From the NCBI GenBank assembly GCA_945865405.1, contig CAMBDS010000027.1:1-34755 (forward strand): a stretch of 34,755 bases of DNA. Direction: 5' to 3'. This document shows positions 11,601 through 16,788 of this stretch, one piece after another. The DNA comes from Caldithrix abyssi DSM 13497. Its GTDB lineage: Bacteria; Electryoneota; AABM5-125-24; Hatepunaeales; Hatepunaeaceae. The stretch's first letter is position 1. Each line of letters opens with the position of its first letter. Under the pieces are notes generated by a model. The model was not told the origin of the DNA, ran no database searches, and was given only the letters and a program-made list of their open reading frames with translations. A program made the translations under genes and the position numbers.

Positions 11601-14191
11601 CATATACGCCTTCATTCGGAGAAAATCAATCCGGAATTCGAATTGATATCGACAGAGATACACATGTTCCAGTCCTCACACCAAACACCGATTTCTTCGG
11701 TGACGTCAACGTGCGTATCTCTGCTAACGATAACTCAGGGTCAATCGCCTTTGTTGACTTTGTGGTTCATGTCGCCGCTGTCAACGACGCTCCGAGAGTG
11801 ATTAGATCTTTGCCACAACGCGTTAGCTTGAACGAAGATTCAAACCGTAGGGAAATCGCCGACCTCGATACAGTATTCAACGATATTGAGCAGGATGAAA
11901 TTCAATATGTTGCGAGCGGCGTAGATCAACTCGGAATCCAGATTTCACAGGACAATGTGATTTCCATTCAGCCTACTGCAGATTGGAATGGCACCGAAGT
12001 CATTACACTGACAGCCGACGATAGAGGTCAGGTACAGCGCGGTCCTCGAAGAGTCATCGATGGCGGCAACGCCCTTAATGGCAACGCCCTCGAAGGCAAT
12101 GCTGGCGGCTTCAACTGGCACGGTAGTCCGTTGCCCGTCCGTGACGCAACGATAGTCGAAGAGATAACCGTGGTTGTCGCGCCAATGAACGACGCCCCAA
12201 GAAGACTGGTGAACGATCCATTTGAAGTTGAAATGGATGAAGACCAGGATCCGATGGCTTTGGCAGTTTCTATTGCCGAAATGTTCAGAGATATCGACCT
12301 CAACGACGTAGTCGCGGTTTCCTGGCAGAATTTGAACGGTGAGGTGGCACTCTCGTTGGATCAAAACCGTGAATACATTATTGCCACCTTGACAGAAGCA
12401 AACTGGTCTGGTGAATTGGATTATCCGATTACTGCAACTGACCGCTCGAATGCTAGTATCGATCTGATACTTCACTTCACTGTTAATCCGGTTAACGACG
12501 CCCCGGTTGTTTCCCGTGGAATTGCCAACGCGACTCGTGTAGAAGATACTGGACCCTGGGTGGTCGCCGATCTGGATGAAGTCTTCTTCGATGTGGAAGG
12601 TGATGAACTACTCTTCGGCGCGGATGTCGAAGATCCAGTTGAAGCCGCCATTGATGGACAGACACATCAGCTTACGATTACGGTTCCGGCCAACTTCAAT
12701 GACAACGACATTCTCTTTACCATCACTGCTGATGACCAACAGGGTCAGGGTATCGCGATGGTCCAGATGCGCGCCTTACGTGGAACAAGCGCTCAGGTTG
12801 TAAGAGATGCCGGTCCGGTCAGAAGTCTGCGTACCACAACAGGGAATGCTATCGCCAACTTTGGATTTGAACAGTCTAATTCCGATTGGGATTTGGCACC
12901 TCAGCGAGACGATGTCGCCGAGGATCAGTTCCTATTCACTATCACTGCTGTAAATGATCAACCGATCTGGAGCAATGTTCCCGGTGCTCAAGGCGTCCAA
13001 GAGGGCGATCTTGTTCAGTTCGATGTCACTGCAGACGATGTTGACCTCCAATATGAAGGCGACTTCATCCGGGTCAATATGTCAAATGACAACGGGACAG
13101 TTGAGCGCGGTGCCTCATTCGAAGATCGTGGAAACGGCGTAGGTCGCTTCACATGGCAGACTGATAGTACCGATGGAGGCGGCTACAGCCCCGAGTTCCA
13201 GGTTCGTGACCGAGCCAATCTGTCACGCCGAGTGACAGTTCAGATCAATGTCGGAGATGTGAACAGGCCGCCATATGTACGCAATCAGATACCGGACGTT
13301 CAATTTGATGAAGATGGTGCTGAGCGTCAAGTCTCGATCTTGAACCAGAACTTCACCGACTTCGATAACGATGCAATGGCTTATCGCTTCGTTGGAAACC
13401 TTGTCGGATTGCAAGGTCGGATCGATCAAGGTAGAGCTTACCTGCGACCGGTTGCCAATTTCAATGGAGTGACATCAGCGATCATCGAAGCTAATGACGG
13501 TCGTGGCGGAATTGCTACCGACACGCTTTCGATAGCAGTTCGATCGATCAACGACCTGCCATCAGTGTTTGCCTTGAACACACCTGTCAATAACGACACA
13601 CTCCGTGGAAATCTGGTAACATTCCGATGGTTCAAGTCTATCGACACAGTCGAAGACTCATTGGTGACTTACTCGATTGTAATCAACTTCAACGGAACCA
13701 ACCATTACTATCCGGTGAACGACACTCTCTTGAGAGTTCGTCGTCAAGACCTGGTTAACCCCAATCCCGATGTTGCCAACCAGATTCGCTGGTGGGTATG
13801 GGCGAAGGACGGTCGGGTCGCGATGGCGGGAGTTGACTCGGTTAGATCTTCCAACACCAATTCGTTGGTAGTATTGCCTCTTTCGATTGAAAACGAAGAT
13901 GCAGCGATACCGACAGAGGTTGCTATTGGACCGGTCTTCCCGAATCCGTTCAACGACAGGATCACCATAGGATACGCTCTACCAAGGGCCGGCATGACCC
14001 TTCTGACCATTCACGACCAACAGGGACGTACAATCAGAACACTGGTCAGCAGTCCGGTTGAGGCTGGTCAGTACCACGTCGCGTGGGATGGTGTCAATGA
14101 ATCGGGGATGAAGGTTCCGTCGGGTCTATACTTCGCAAGACTGGTTACTCCGGAAGGCGTCAAGATGGAACGGCTGGTTCTCCTCAGATAA
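2..14191 (+). CDS. Giant multi-domain secreted/surface protein with C-terminal sorting domain (5' partial)
   Basis: The frame is open from base 2 and continues a repeat unit seen later (CAGY..GFPVGFAAWGDD), so the true start lies upstream and the TTG at 20 is not a real start. 4,729 residues are visible. Order: AWGDD modules mixed with ASH/HYDIN-like domains (2-2809), ten ~96-residue putative-Ig/cadherin-like repeats (2810-5701), three more AWGDD modules around one ASH domain (5702-7060), four more Ig/cadherin-like repeats (7064-8206), a series of other Ig-like domains (8207-10930), VNDAP-type cadherin-like repeats (10931-12952), one more Ig/cadherin-like copy (12953-13264), another VNDAP-type unit, an FN3-like segment, and a PNPFN sorting domain (13907-14188). 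Many repeats carry DPDGD/DNGDGTG acidic motifs of the kind that bind calcium in cadherin-like folds. No catalytic domain is recognised. Likely a secreted or cell-surface adhesin or structural protein; its ligand is unknown. Confidence 0.93.
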   Translation, partial: CAGYAQLTDAGFPVGFAAWGDDINTEEVVEGFVAGQAMSYRLWDTEAGRQYSASANYEQGEGIYSANGFALFSLTSIRRLGPAAVMANSVEPGNSMPVFVRFKPEEVRNYEANLSVFTNDPYQGEVVSRATGSGILTPPEATVSDDAHDFSGIYVGETNDWAFSIGNNGMSDLEVSSITVDGAYFSVDNEGGFAVSQGQFVDVNVSFAPEDGGQYGGTITIASNDPNGDLTIGLSGSGLWFPIVRIEPDPLDFGEVSIGDFNDMDVNIHNDGRVALNVADMSSNNEVFVVDFNAPPLDFNWEYVQTDNNMSLIASSATIQGESLVVGDYVGVFTQGGICAGYGVVTAEGFPVGFAAWGDDAATEDVVEGFRVDEAMVFRLWDSQAGRQYSARPTFEDGGANYVRDGFSSFSLESIRRLGPAEVQATSVEPGASMAVSIRFTPNAVTEFNGVLTVVSDDPYNSEATGGLYGVGIMTPPNITVNETDYDFGGVYVSQTGEWILNVGNDGQRNLVVESVSIGGESFGLGDGSGFTLGSGETRDVMVTFSPERGGDFAGQVTIVSNDPEGDVVISLSGFGLEPIISADPERLEFGGQLTDNSRQRSVTIHNTGNAELVIDDIISSHDDFTFAVPREGVFEWEYIESDGNMSILVTAAAINNGSLISGDVIGVFTPNGVCAGYTEVTDQGFPVGIAAWGDDRDTQVIEGFTADQVIGYRIWDAGARSEYAAEANYEQGQGIYARDGFALLSLNVTVEGEFVHDFGYVETDGNHSILVSDATLDGRSLMEGDEIGVFTPDGLCAGAVTLVDQGEGVYPAGMAAWGDDRNALPIDGFIEGQGFSFKVWDVSAQIEATADITFEFGPEAYTRDGFTIVNLSARSPQFLPVELPQALRLNPGSESVINVYFSPTQEQEYNETLTFFSNDGHNPEYSVELNGIGLHRNLSPEWSEEVADISVNENERLTFNVVATDPENDELTLSVVGNLPEGATFTDNGDGSGTFDWTPGFEMAGDYNVEFSASDNEYAIHTSTNVHAIDVNRIPEWSRAPALVEVGEGRIVDFTVEAIDADGDDLDIQIDRGNLPEAAQFTDNGNGTGRFTWQTTFDDAGDYDFALLVTDGQSNVTTDITIAVSNENRAPVWANIPNSVQVNESETVAFQIAANDPDGDQVSLTLSRDGLSEALQFTDNGDGTGSVTWETGFADAGQYRAVFTASDNVLSTDEDVIVIVINVNRPPVVGDIAPIAVNESEMVRFTLTASDPDNENLRYSFNRNSLPESANFTDNGDGTGEFVWQTDFSSAGEYAPSFTVSDDDLTDEVTVQISVIDVNQTPVWSQIPEAVSGEETSTVRFAVVGADPDGDALTINFGRDGLPEAATFNDNGDGTGEFVWETNFDDAGVYTPSFIITDGEFSPESAVRITIDNLNRAPNWVEAPESVQVDEATEIRFNVTAEDIDGQALTLTSTSENLPEGVTFTDFGTGTGEFVWQTSFDDAGEYSVTFTVSDGDLTDEVIVPITVINSDRAPEWVTFPEAIDAVEMDMISFTVAAVDADGQAMSISFGNDGLPEAATFNDNGDGSGDFAWQTSFNDAGDYSATFIVSAEGLTDEIRIPISVTNLNREPVWTSFPADFEVAEGSFVEFDVAGFDPDGTPVSIGFDIDGLPGNVEFTDNQDGTGHFAWQTEFVDAGTYHPEFALSDGESSVARQLEIQVGDLNRRPVWVSVPEVVEGDEGTLFEFTVVAEDPDNDDLTITFERGGLPVTATFTDNGDGSATLNWQPDYDDAGNYSPVFTVSDRSLSEAVTVPVNVNHVDRSLVWEMEPPRDAPVVGFVDEAITIDFEASDPDGDAIRYSFDYVGNPPARPEAGIEMIDNRARFTMHPNRFEFGEYEVMFTATSGGFSIETPVLVIVKVDHFHFAETGRVHNIRLENVMFAFGDQDNQPDPMDEVGVTTPAGMIAGVVRFDENQDAPWGLQAWGDNPNTQEVEGFANGESFSFLYWDHSDGREYNSIATIVAGDRSWRLEGFSVVNLSIGPALVANRESLEFAFQRTGSNTNQVLRITAAGSTPAEDVTVEVIGEGFTASPAGPFDLAVGESRDITVTFRPDSHGEFAADLVVGNNHTILDIELSGYGIEQNHYRYAVTNISETIHVVQADFEDEPLNDGDEIAVLTPNDLIAGSIVVHEGESWDLFAWGDNPATQEIDGFRQGEVMRFQIRDAATGQELVAAANFLEGDDRWARNGFAAVSLTTRRTHFNPTATNIRHHIVVNSVDYFDGVLVDGDEIAAITRRNIVGGSVLISGDGPWEFDAYGDNPQTPQVIEGFVDGALLYFRLWDQEQRREVYADVRIVQGPDRFQRGSRTEIELTASNNENPPAWRQAQAVQGRENEQINFVVTAIDQDNDPISLSLIGIDLPPSARFIDNGDGTGRFIWTPNFDQAGDWVSRFAAFDGWTRVNLDVNINIQNVNRAPELAAIGNIAIDEGQAFNLVLNANDPDNDRLTFGAERLPFGASIADGNIFRWTPNFNQAGSYDVIFRVTDLGQPQLSDQEALTITVRNVNRAPVWAAIDEVVVHEGQRIIRNVVATDPDGDQIQLGADDLPEGSAFVDRGLGRGTFTWQTNFVSAGNYHPELSATDGNLVSVRQIDITVNNVNRPPLLNRIGNLQVTVGDILDVIITATDPDPDERARLVFSATNLPRGVDLENIGGGEARLTWEPTFNDVGSYANVRFMVDGPSGGHDEEQIIMTAVLDDNEPPIISEALPVNGATIRSNRPTVSANIIDRATLVDSIAFFFDDSRVENFSYDEESGDFSWTPDAALREGEHAYLIRAFDFSNNMSDVTVRFTVNSTAGQITMNAVSDYTIHNNINLAGTGEPLLSVQLIKNDQVVRETSASARGVIRFSQILLDEEWNHFQVVGRDAAGNVAVPAEFSVYVDIVPPTVEVITPEVMTNDATPEIFALVEDAGVGVDEEQGLDISLDGGIVDDYIFQNGILSHDVEEALTEGEHFLSISAVDLLGNAPDAAEDLPFFVDSRSPYLSQNEQSLLDDEVDSLQNRQPAFTIPILDPEPASGINWDEVSLSLDGNQLEIVIDEVDGSIGYDFENGDPLEVGDHTLSIVVADFAGNRFEDEGNFYITDIPDDDPPFIANLDPAEGGVVGGGFGPERFNRAPADAFVADTMTVVFGDNDAGVDPASIVLTLNGSPIGGRFVNFVPPGRVQAPLWAIRNEEGRQLMPGEMPGMEEGLNFANAFGADEEGNEIEQEWNFFYDGTAPQAPSLDAPEIEFVNNSEITISGQSGGDQPEYDEGYENVPMVRIYRNNELVSEQEIEYDADYSVAGVLLESGVNVIEATILDAGHNESELSEAIEIFLDLSEPGIDNFTTRGGRFVAINTPTFTAEVVDQGSGIDPNGFTLVVEGQNVEVSYDAEAGIVTGTLQQPVDDGNHTAVLTVHDLAGNISTSEFNFNVDAEELEPPQFTLQPFTSENRIVLSGTGVQGQYVLVFLNDQPIELISLAESSDFTFRSTRPNMPDTSFVTLSALNEADIQSELSEPQRLIKDSFGPRYSSFSPANGANIEANLIQEIKVTVTDTLTGVDLEGLTLTMRGEELQYSSEEIQYGYRITADVSGYEFDDNETIQLRGTASDHSIPPNRRYRDWQFVSTIGDPPNIQFPDTSIAEDEEIQVYVRDFLQDPDNGWAELTVTPAIIDGADNAAVSVDQYGFLTITPVADWFGQLTLRLHVEDVTGLEDADTSIVTITAVNDNPIMEEIGDTIAIIGREFSIQASASDVDPEDELTFSDNSDLFSISADGEISFTPTEQMAGLYTVSVYVHDEASDSDSTSFHLFITAVNGEVAVVGDMPDVEIDEDSPPIELNDLDEVFSDADGQPLAYTPSFGENQSGIRIDIDRDTHVPVLTPNTDFFGDVNVRISANDNSGSIAFVDFVVHVAAVNDAPRVIRSLPQRVSLNEDSNRREIADLDTVFNDIEQDEIQYVASGVDQLGIQISQDNVISIQPTADWNGTEVITLTADDRGQVQRGPRRVIDGGNALNGNALEGNAGGFNWHGSPLPVRDATIVEEITVVVAPMNDAPRRLVNDPFEVEMDEDQDPMALAVSIAEMFRDIDLNDVVAVSWQNLNGEVALSLDQNREYIIATLTEANWSGELDYPITATDRSNASIDLILHFTVNPVNDAPVVSRGIANATRVEDTGPWVVADLDEVFFDVEGDELLFGADVEDPVEAAIDGQTHQLTITVPANFNDNDILFTITADDQQGQGIAMVQMRALRGTSAQVVRDAGPVRSLRTTTGNAIANFGFEQSNSDWDLAPQRDDVAEDQFLFTITAVNDQPIWSNVPGAQGVQEGDLVQFDVTADDVDLQYEGDFIRVNMSNDNGTVERGASFEDRGNGVGRFTWQTDSTDGGGYSPEFQVRDRANLSRRVTVQINVGDVNRPPYVRNQIPDVQFDEDGAERQVSILNQNFTDFDNDAMAYRFVGNLVGLQGRIDQGRAYLRPVANFNGVTSAIIEANDGRGGIATDTLSIAVRSINDLPSVFALNTPVNNDTLRGNLVTFRWFKSIDTVEDSLVTYSIVINFNGTNHYYPVNDTLLRVRRQDLVNPNPDVANQIRWWVWAKDGRVAMAGVDSVRSSNTNSLVVLPLSIENEDAAIPTEVAIGPVFPNPFNDRITIGYALPRAGMTLLTIHDQQGRTIRTLVSSPVEAGQYHVAWDGVNESGMKVPSGLYFARLVTPEGVKMERLVLLR
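2810..5701 (+). repeat. Array of ten ~96-residue putative-Ig/cadherin-like repeats
   Basis: Ten consecutive protein repeats begin with R(A/P)PxW and end in a (V/L)N linker. The core reads V.E...V.F.V.A.DPDGD, then GLPE.A.FTDNGDGTG.F.WQT.F.DAG.Y...F..SDG. This matches the putative-Ig (He_PIG) / dystroglycan-type cadherin-like families. The tenth copy (about 5400-5701) has lost the DNGDGTG core and is degenerate. Such arrays form extended calcium-stiffened rods in surface proteins. Confidence 0.85.
5702..7060 (+). repeat. AWGDD modules, copies 5-7, with one intact ASH-like domain
   Basis: Copies at about 5702-6061, 6368-6715 and 6716-7060 are more diverged (AWGDN, AWGDN, AYGDN) and lack the Cys of the CAG motif found in copies 1-4 (MIAG, LIAG, IVGG instead). 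An uninterrupted ASH-like domain lies between copies 5 and 6 (about 6062-6367), with a V.VTFRPDSHGEF signature. This contrasts with the split ASH domains in the first cluster. Confidence 0.75.
7064..8206 (+). repeat. Second array of four putative-Ig/cadherin-like repeats
   Basis: Four further ~95-residue copies of the same family as 2810-5701. The first keeps DNGDGTG, while the second to fourth have diverged cores (for example the third reads DRGLGRGTFTWQT). They continue directly into a different class of Ig-like domains starting with EPPII at 8207. Confidence 0.8.
10931..12952 (+). repeat. VNDAP-type (cadherin-like / tandem-95) repeats
   Basis: Repeated units of ~100 residues carry an early EDE/NEDS motif, a middle (I/L)TP..DWFG or IQPTADWNG motif, a late ADD motif and a VNDAP-like linker (VNDNP, VNDAP, MNDAP, VNDAP, VNDQP). 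This is the classic signature of cadherin-like repeats in very large bacterial adhesins. One further unit lies at 13265-13558, after a lone Ig/cadherin-like copy (12953-13264). Confidence 0.8.
12065..12109 (+). repeat. 15-bp tandem repeat, three copies, inside the giant ORF
   Basis: Three in-frame 15-bp units begin GGCAACGCCCT, GGCAACGCCCT and GGCAATGCTGG, encoding GNALN-GNALE-GNAGG. They lie in a roughly 40-residue Gly/Asn/Ala/Arg-rich stretch (about 12030-12155) that interrupts a VNDAP-type repeat. Confidence 0.85.
13907..14188 (+). other. C-terminal sorting domain (type IX / FlgD-like, PNPFN) of the giant protein
   Basis: The last ~94 residues read GPVFPNPFN (PNPFN at 13940-13954), a YALP strand, D.QGR.IRTL, an AGQ/W.G.N.SG.KVPSGLYFARL strand pair and a basic-hydrophobic end (MERLVLLR). 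This is the standard C-terminal signal of proteins exported by the type IX (Por) system and relatives in FCB bacteria, normally followed by cleavage and surface attachment. The same signal ends the C25-like protein at 23079. Confidence 0.88.
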
Positions 14192-14204
14192 TCCAAGGGG
14201 GTAC

Positions 14205-14257
14205 CGGACCGGCCGGAGGCCAAACAGCTAACATGCTCGAGGCTTCCGGTCGGTCTG
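14205..14257 (+). other. Long hairpin just after the giant gene
   Basis: Arms 14205-14220 and 14242-14257 pair over 16 bp, with three of the pairs being G-U on the + strand transcript, around a 21-nt loop. It starts 14 nt after the stop codon. There is no U-tract after it, so it does not look like a standard intrinsic terminator; it could be a 3' stabilising structure or a Rho-associated end. Confidence 0.6.
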
Positions 14258-14277
14258 ACCTCCACATTTGTACCGAA

Positions 14278-14357
14278 AATGCCGGTTGATGTGCCTGTTA
14301 TGTCAAAGTGAGCCAATCTTGGTTCATGCTGTCTTGACAGGAACGACAACCGGCATT
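14278..14357. repeat. 11-bp inverted repeat spanning the tRNA-Ala promoter
   Basis: AATGCCGGTTG at 14278-14288 and its exact reverse complement at 14347-14357 flank 58 nt. Shorter inner pairings (CCTGT 14294-14298 with ACAGG 14337-14341) are possible. The right arm covers the spacer and the first base of the -10 element of the promoter at 14334-14362. Confidence 0.6.
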
Positions 14358-14362
14358 ATATT
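14334..14362 (+). promoter_or_regulatory. Sigma70-type promoter for the tRNA-Ala / microprotein / tRNA-Gly unit
   Basis: A perfect TTGACA -35 box (14334-14339), a 17-nt spacer and TATATT (14357-14362, five of six consensus bases) lie 84 nt before tRNA-Ala. This is the best promoter match in the window and fits the strong expression expected of a tRNA unit. The initiation site should be near 14369. Confidence 0.75.
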
Positions 14363-14446
14363 ACGATTCACGCGACAATATGCGTAATCGGTTGCTGCGC
14401 TCGATTGTTTCCCGACTGGAACTGTGGCGCAGGTCTTCATTGACTT

Positions 14447-14519
<73 letters not shown>

Positions 14520-14569
14520 CCGCCCAATTTTTTCGGGATCGGAAAGCTCAATTTCTGAGCGGAACATAA

Positions 14570-14773
14570 ATGGATTTCCTGCTCGTAATAGGTCTTGTGG
14601 TAGTTCTTCTTTCGCTGGTACGGTTGGCTCGCAGTCAAAGCAAGCAACTTCGGCGAAAGAGAAGAGACATTGTTGAGCAATATCGCACCAGACTCGAAGA
14701 GAGTCACGATCCGGACAAAGGCACAGATGCCGACCAACCGAATGAGTCGGGAGATTCCTTAAAGCGAGAGTAA
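14570..14773 (+). CDS. 67-residue single-pass membrane microprotein
   Basis: ATG at 14570 follows a purine-rich GAGCGGAA stretch. Residues 3-19 form one hydrophobic segment (LLVIGLVVVLLSL), followed by a strongly basic stretch (RSQSKQLRRKRRD, residues 22-34) and an acidic hydrophilic tail. The positive-inside rule would put the tail in the cytoplasm. The gene lies between tRNA-Ala and tRNA-Gly, and its last ten bases overlap the 5' end of tRNA-Gly, with the TAA stop at the end of the acceptor and start of the D arm. I recognise no family. The clear membrane-plus-basic layout makes it more credible than a random ORF, but the short length leaves doubt. Confidence 0.6.
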   Translation: MDFLLVIGLVVVLLSLVRLARSQSKQLRRKRRDIVEQYRTRLEESHDPDKGTDADQPNESGDSLKRE

Positions 14774-14835
14774 CTCAGTGGTAGAGTATCACGTTGCCAA
14801 CGTGAAGGTCGCGGGTCCGAATCCCGTCTCTCGCT
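14764..14835 (+). tRNA. tRNA-Gly (anticodon GCC)
   Basis: Acceptor GCGAGAG/CTCTCGC, D stem ACTC/GAGT, anticodon stem TCACG/CGTGA with loop TTGCCAA (anticodon GCC), T stem GCGGG/CCCGT with loop TCCGAAT, and discriminator T. CCA is not encoded. Its first ten bases are also the last codons and stop of the preceding microprotein gene, so one transcript probably carries tRNA-Ala, the microprotein and this tRNA. Confidence 0.97.
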
Positions 14836-14900
14836 CAACATTGCAATCAGCAGATCGACGGCGGATCATTCTGGTTGCAGGTGGCACTATTGAATCTTCA

Positions 14901-14930
14901 AAGCGGCGTCGGAATGACGCCGTTTTTTTT
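14901..14930 (+). terminator. Intrinsic terminator of the tRNA unit
   Basis: CGGCGTC (14904-14910), loop GGAAT, GACGCCG (14916-14922), then eight Ts. The upstream AAG can extend pairing into the T-tract. It sits 65 nt after tRNA-Gly and 32 nt before the malic enzyme gene, separating the two transcripts. Confidence 0.9.
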
Positions 14931-14962
14931 ATATCAAACTTCGATACCAACGGAATAAGTTA

Positions 14963-16690
14963 ATGAAACGGTTTGAGATGCGGATCGATCCGCTGACTCA
15001 GGAAATATATTACGCTGTGCCTTTCAAAGGCTATTCATTGATGCAGGACCCACTTCTGAACAAGGGTACCTGCTTTCTCAAAGAAGAGCGTGCCGAATTC
15101 GATATGATCGGGCTGCTTTCGGATCAGGTTGGGAATCTCGAAAGCCAATTGGAACGCGCCCGGACCAACCTTCAGATGAAGAGTAGCGACCTTGAAAGAT
15201 ATATAACCCTGATGGGCTTACTCGACAGGAACGAGACGCTCTTCTATGCGTTTCTAACCAAACACCTTGAAGAGATGCTGCCGATTGTCTATACTCCTAC
15301 CGTTGGGCTTGCCTGCCTGAAGCTATCTCACATCATCAGGCGGTATAGGGGGGCCTATATCTCATCGCAGAATGTGATGTCCACAGAGAGAATATTGAAA
15401 AGCGTCGGACTTCCCGATATCTCACTGATCGTTGTGACTGATGGAGAGCGGATTCTTGGCTATGGGGATTTGGGAGTCGATGGAATGGGAATTCCAATTG
15501 GGAAAATCGCGCTCTATGTTGCAGCAGCTGGCATCCATCCGGCATCGACCCTGCCTGTTTGTCTCGATGTTGGCACTAACAACGAACGACTGTTAAATGA
15601 TCCATTATACATTGGTATTAAAAAGCCACGACTGACCGGGGATGCCTATTGGGAGGTTGTCGAGAGATTTGTGCAGGGGGTACGCAGGACGTTCCCGCGG
15701 GCGTTGATCCAATGGGAAGATTTCGGCAAAGAGAACGCATTCACACTCTTGGATCGCTACCAAAGCCGTATTCCGAGCTTCGATGACGATATACAGGGAA
15801 CAGGGGCAGTTGCAGTTGCTGTCTTAAAGAGTGCCACCAAACTTACAGGAAGGCCAATTTCTGCAGAGAAGATCGGCATCCTCGGATTTGGTCAGGCAGG
15901 GTCAGGAGTTGCCAATGCAATTGTGACGATGATGGTAGAAGAAGAGGGTATCGACCTCGAAACCGCTCGCCGCCGAATTTATGCAATTGATATGCCGGGT
16001 CTGCTGTTGGAAGGAATGGAAGTAGAACCCCAGCAGAGGTACTTTCTTCAACCCCTCGAATCGATCCAGAATTGGCCAATCGACCATTCCAGAGCGCCAA
16101 ATCTCAACGAAGTTGTCGAGCATGCGGGTATAACGGTGCTTATTGGGGTTTCAGCAAAACCAGACGCCTTCGATGCGAAAATTCTTGAACTCCTCGGAAA
16201 CAATGCAGAACGTCCTATCGTTTTATCTTTATCAAATCCGACATCCAGAAGTGAAACGACGCCTCAAGCCGTAGCCAAAGTGATCGGCAAGCGGGCACTG
16301 ATGGCCTTCGGAAGTCCATTTGATAAGGTGAATTATGCAGATGGGACAAGCTTTACTGCGTCTCAGTGTAACAACCTGTACGTTTTTCCTGGTGTTGGTC
16401 TTGGGTCTATTGTATGTCAGGCAAGCCGTGTAACGAGCAGAATGTTCCATGCGGCAAGCGTCGCACTTTCAAACATGATTTCGTACGAAGATCTTCTTTC
16501 CGGAAAACTCCTCCCTTCATTAAAGAATATTCGCGAGGTGGCTCTTGTAGTCGCATTATCCGTTGCAAAACAGGCGCGCGATGATTTGATTGGAATGAAC
16601 GTCTCTGACGATCGACTCGAAAAGTTGATACGTGACGCAATGTGGGTGCCGAGGTATTATCCGTACAGGTATCACCCTAATCTTGAATAA
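14963..16690 (+). CDS. maeA: Malate dehydrogenase (oxaloacetate-decarboxylating), large NAD-type malic enzyme
   Basis: Oxidatively decarboxylates malate to pyruvate and CO2 with NAD(P)+, linking the C4 pool to pyruvate in the cytoplasm. The 575-residue length matches the large, eukaryote-like/MaeA class rather than the ~400-residue MaeB type. Visible features are NKGTCF near residue 33, YTPTVGLACLK (catalytic Tyr110), TDGERILGYGD (159-168), PIGKIALY with the catalytic Lys181, metal-binding EDF (Glu252, Asp253) and DDDIQGTGA (274-282), the nucleotide-binding GFGQAGSG (308-315), and late SNPTS and NLYVFPG motifs. All main catalytic residues are present. The start is the first ATG after the terminator; the upstream GGAATAAG gives only a weak ribosome site. 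NAD versus NADP preference cannot be settled from the sequence; the Asp after the second Rossmann strand (YAID) leans towards NAD. Confidence 0.95.
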   Translation: MKRFEMRIDPLTQEIYYAVPFKGYSLMQDPLLNKGTCFLKEERAEFDMIGLLSDQVGNLESQLERARTNLQMKSSDLERYITLMGLLDRNETLFYAFLTKHLEEMLPIVYTPTVGLACLKLSHIIRRYRGAYISSQNVMSTERILKSVGLPDISLIVVTDGERILGYGDLGVDGMGIPIGKIALYVAAAGIHPASTLPVCLDVGTNNERLLNDPLYIGIKKPRLTGDAYWEVVERFVQGVRRTFPRALIQWEDFGKENAFTLLDRYQSRIPSFDDDIQGTGAVAVAVLKSATKLTGRPISAEKIGILGFGQAGSGVANAIVTMMVEEEGIDLETARRRIYAIDMPGLLLEGMEVEPQQRYFLQPLESIQNWPIDHSRAPNLNEVVEHAGITVLIGVSAKPDAFDAKILELLGNNAERPIVLSLSNPTSRSETTPQAVAKVIGKRALMAFGSPFDKVNYADGTSFTASQCNNLYVFPGVGLGSIVCQASRVTSRMFHAASVALSNMISYEDLLSGKLLPSLKNIREVALVVALSVAKQARDDLIGMNVSDDRLEKLIRDAMWVPRYYPYRYHPNLE

Positions 16691-16777
16691 AGTAATAGTT
16701 CAGACAATTTCAGAATAGAGAAATATCCATCATTCGATGGACGGATAATAACACAATGTGCAATGTCCATTGTCATT

Positions 16778-16783
16778 AAGGAG
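16778..16783 (+). promoter_or_regulatory. Ribosome binding site selecting a GTG start
   Basis: AAGGAG lies 5 nt before GTG at 16789, supporting that GTG as the start of the M3 peptidase rather than an internal ATG. Confidence 0.8.
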
Positions 16784-16788
16784 TTCCA

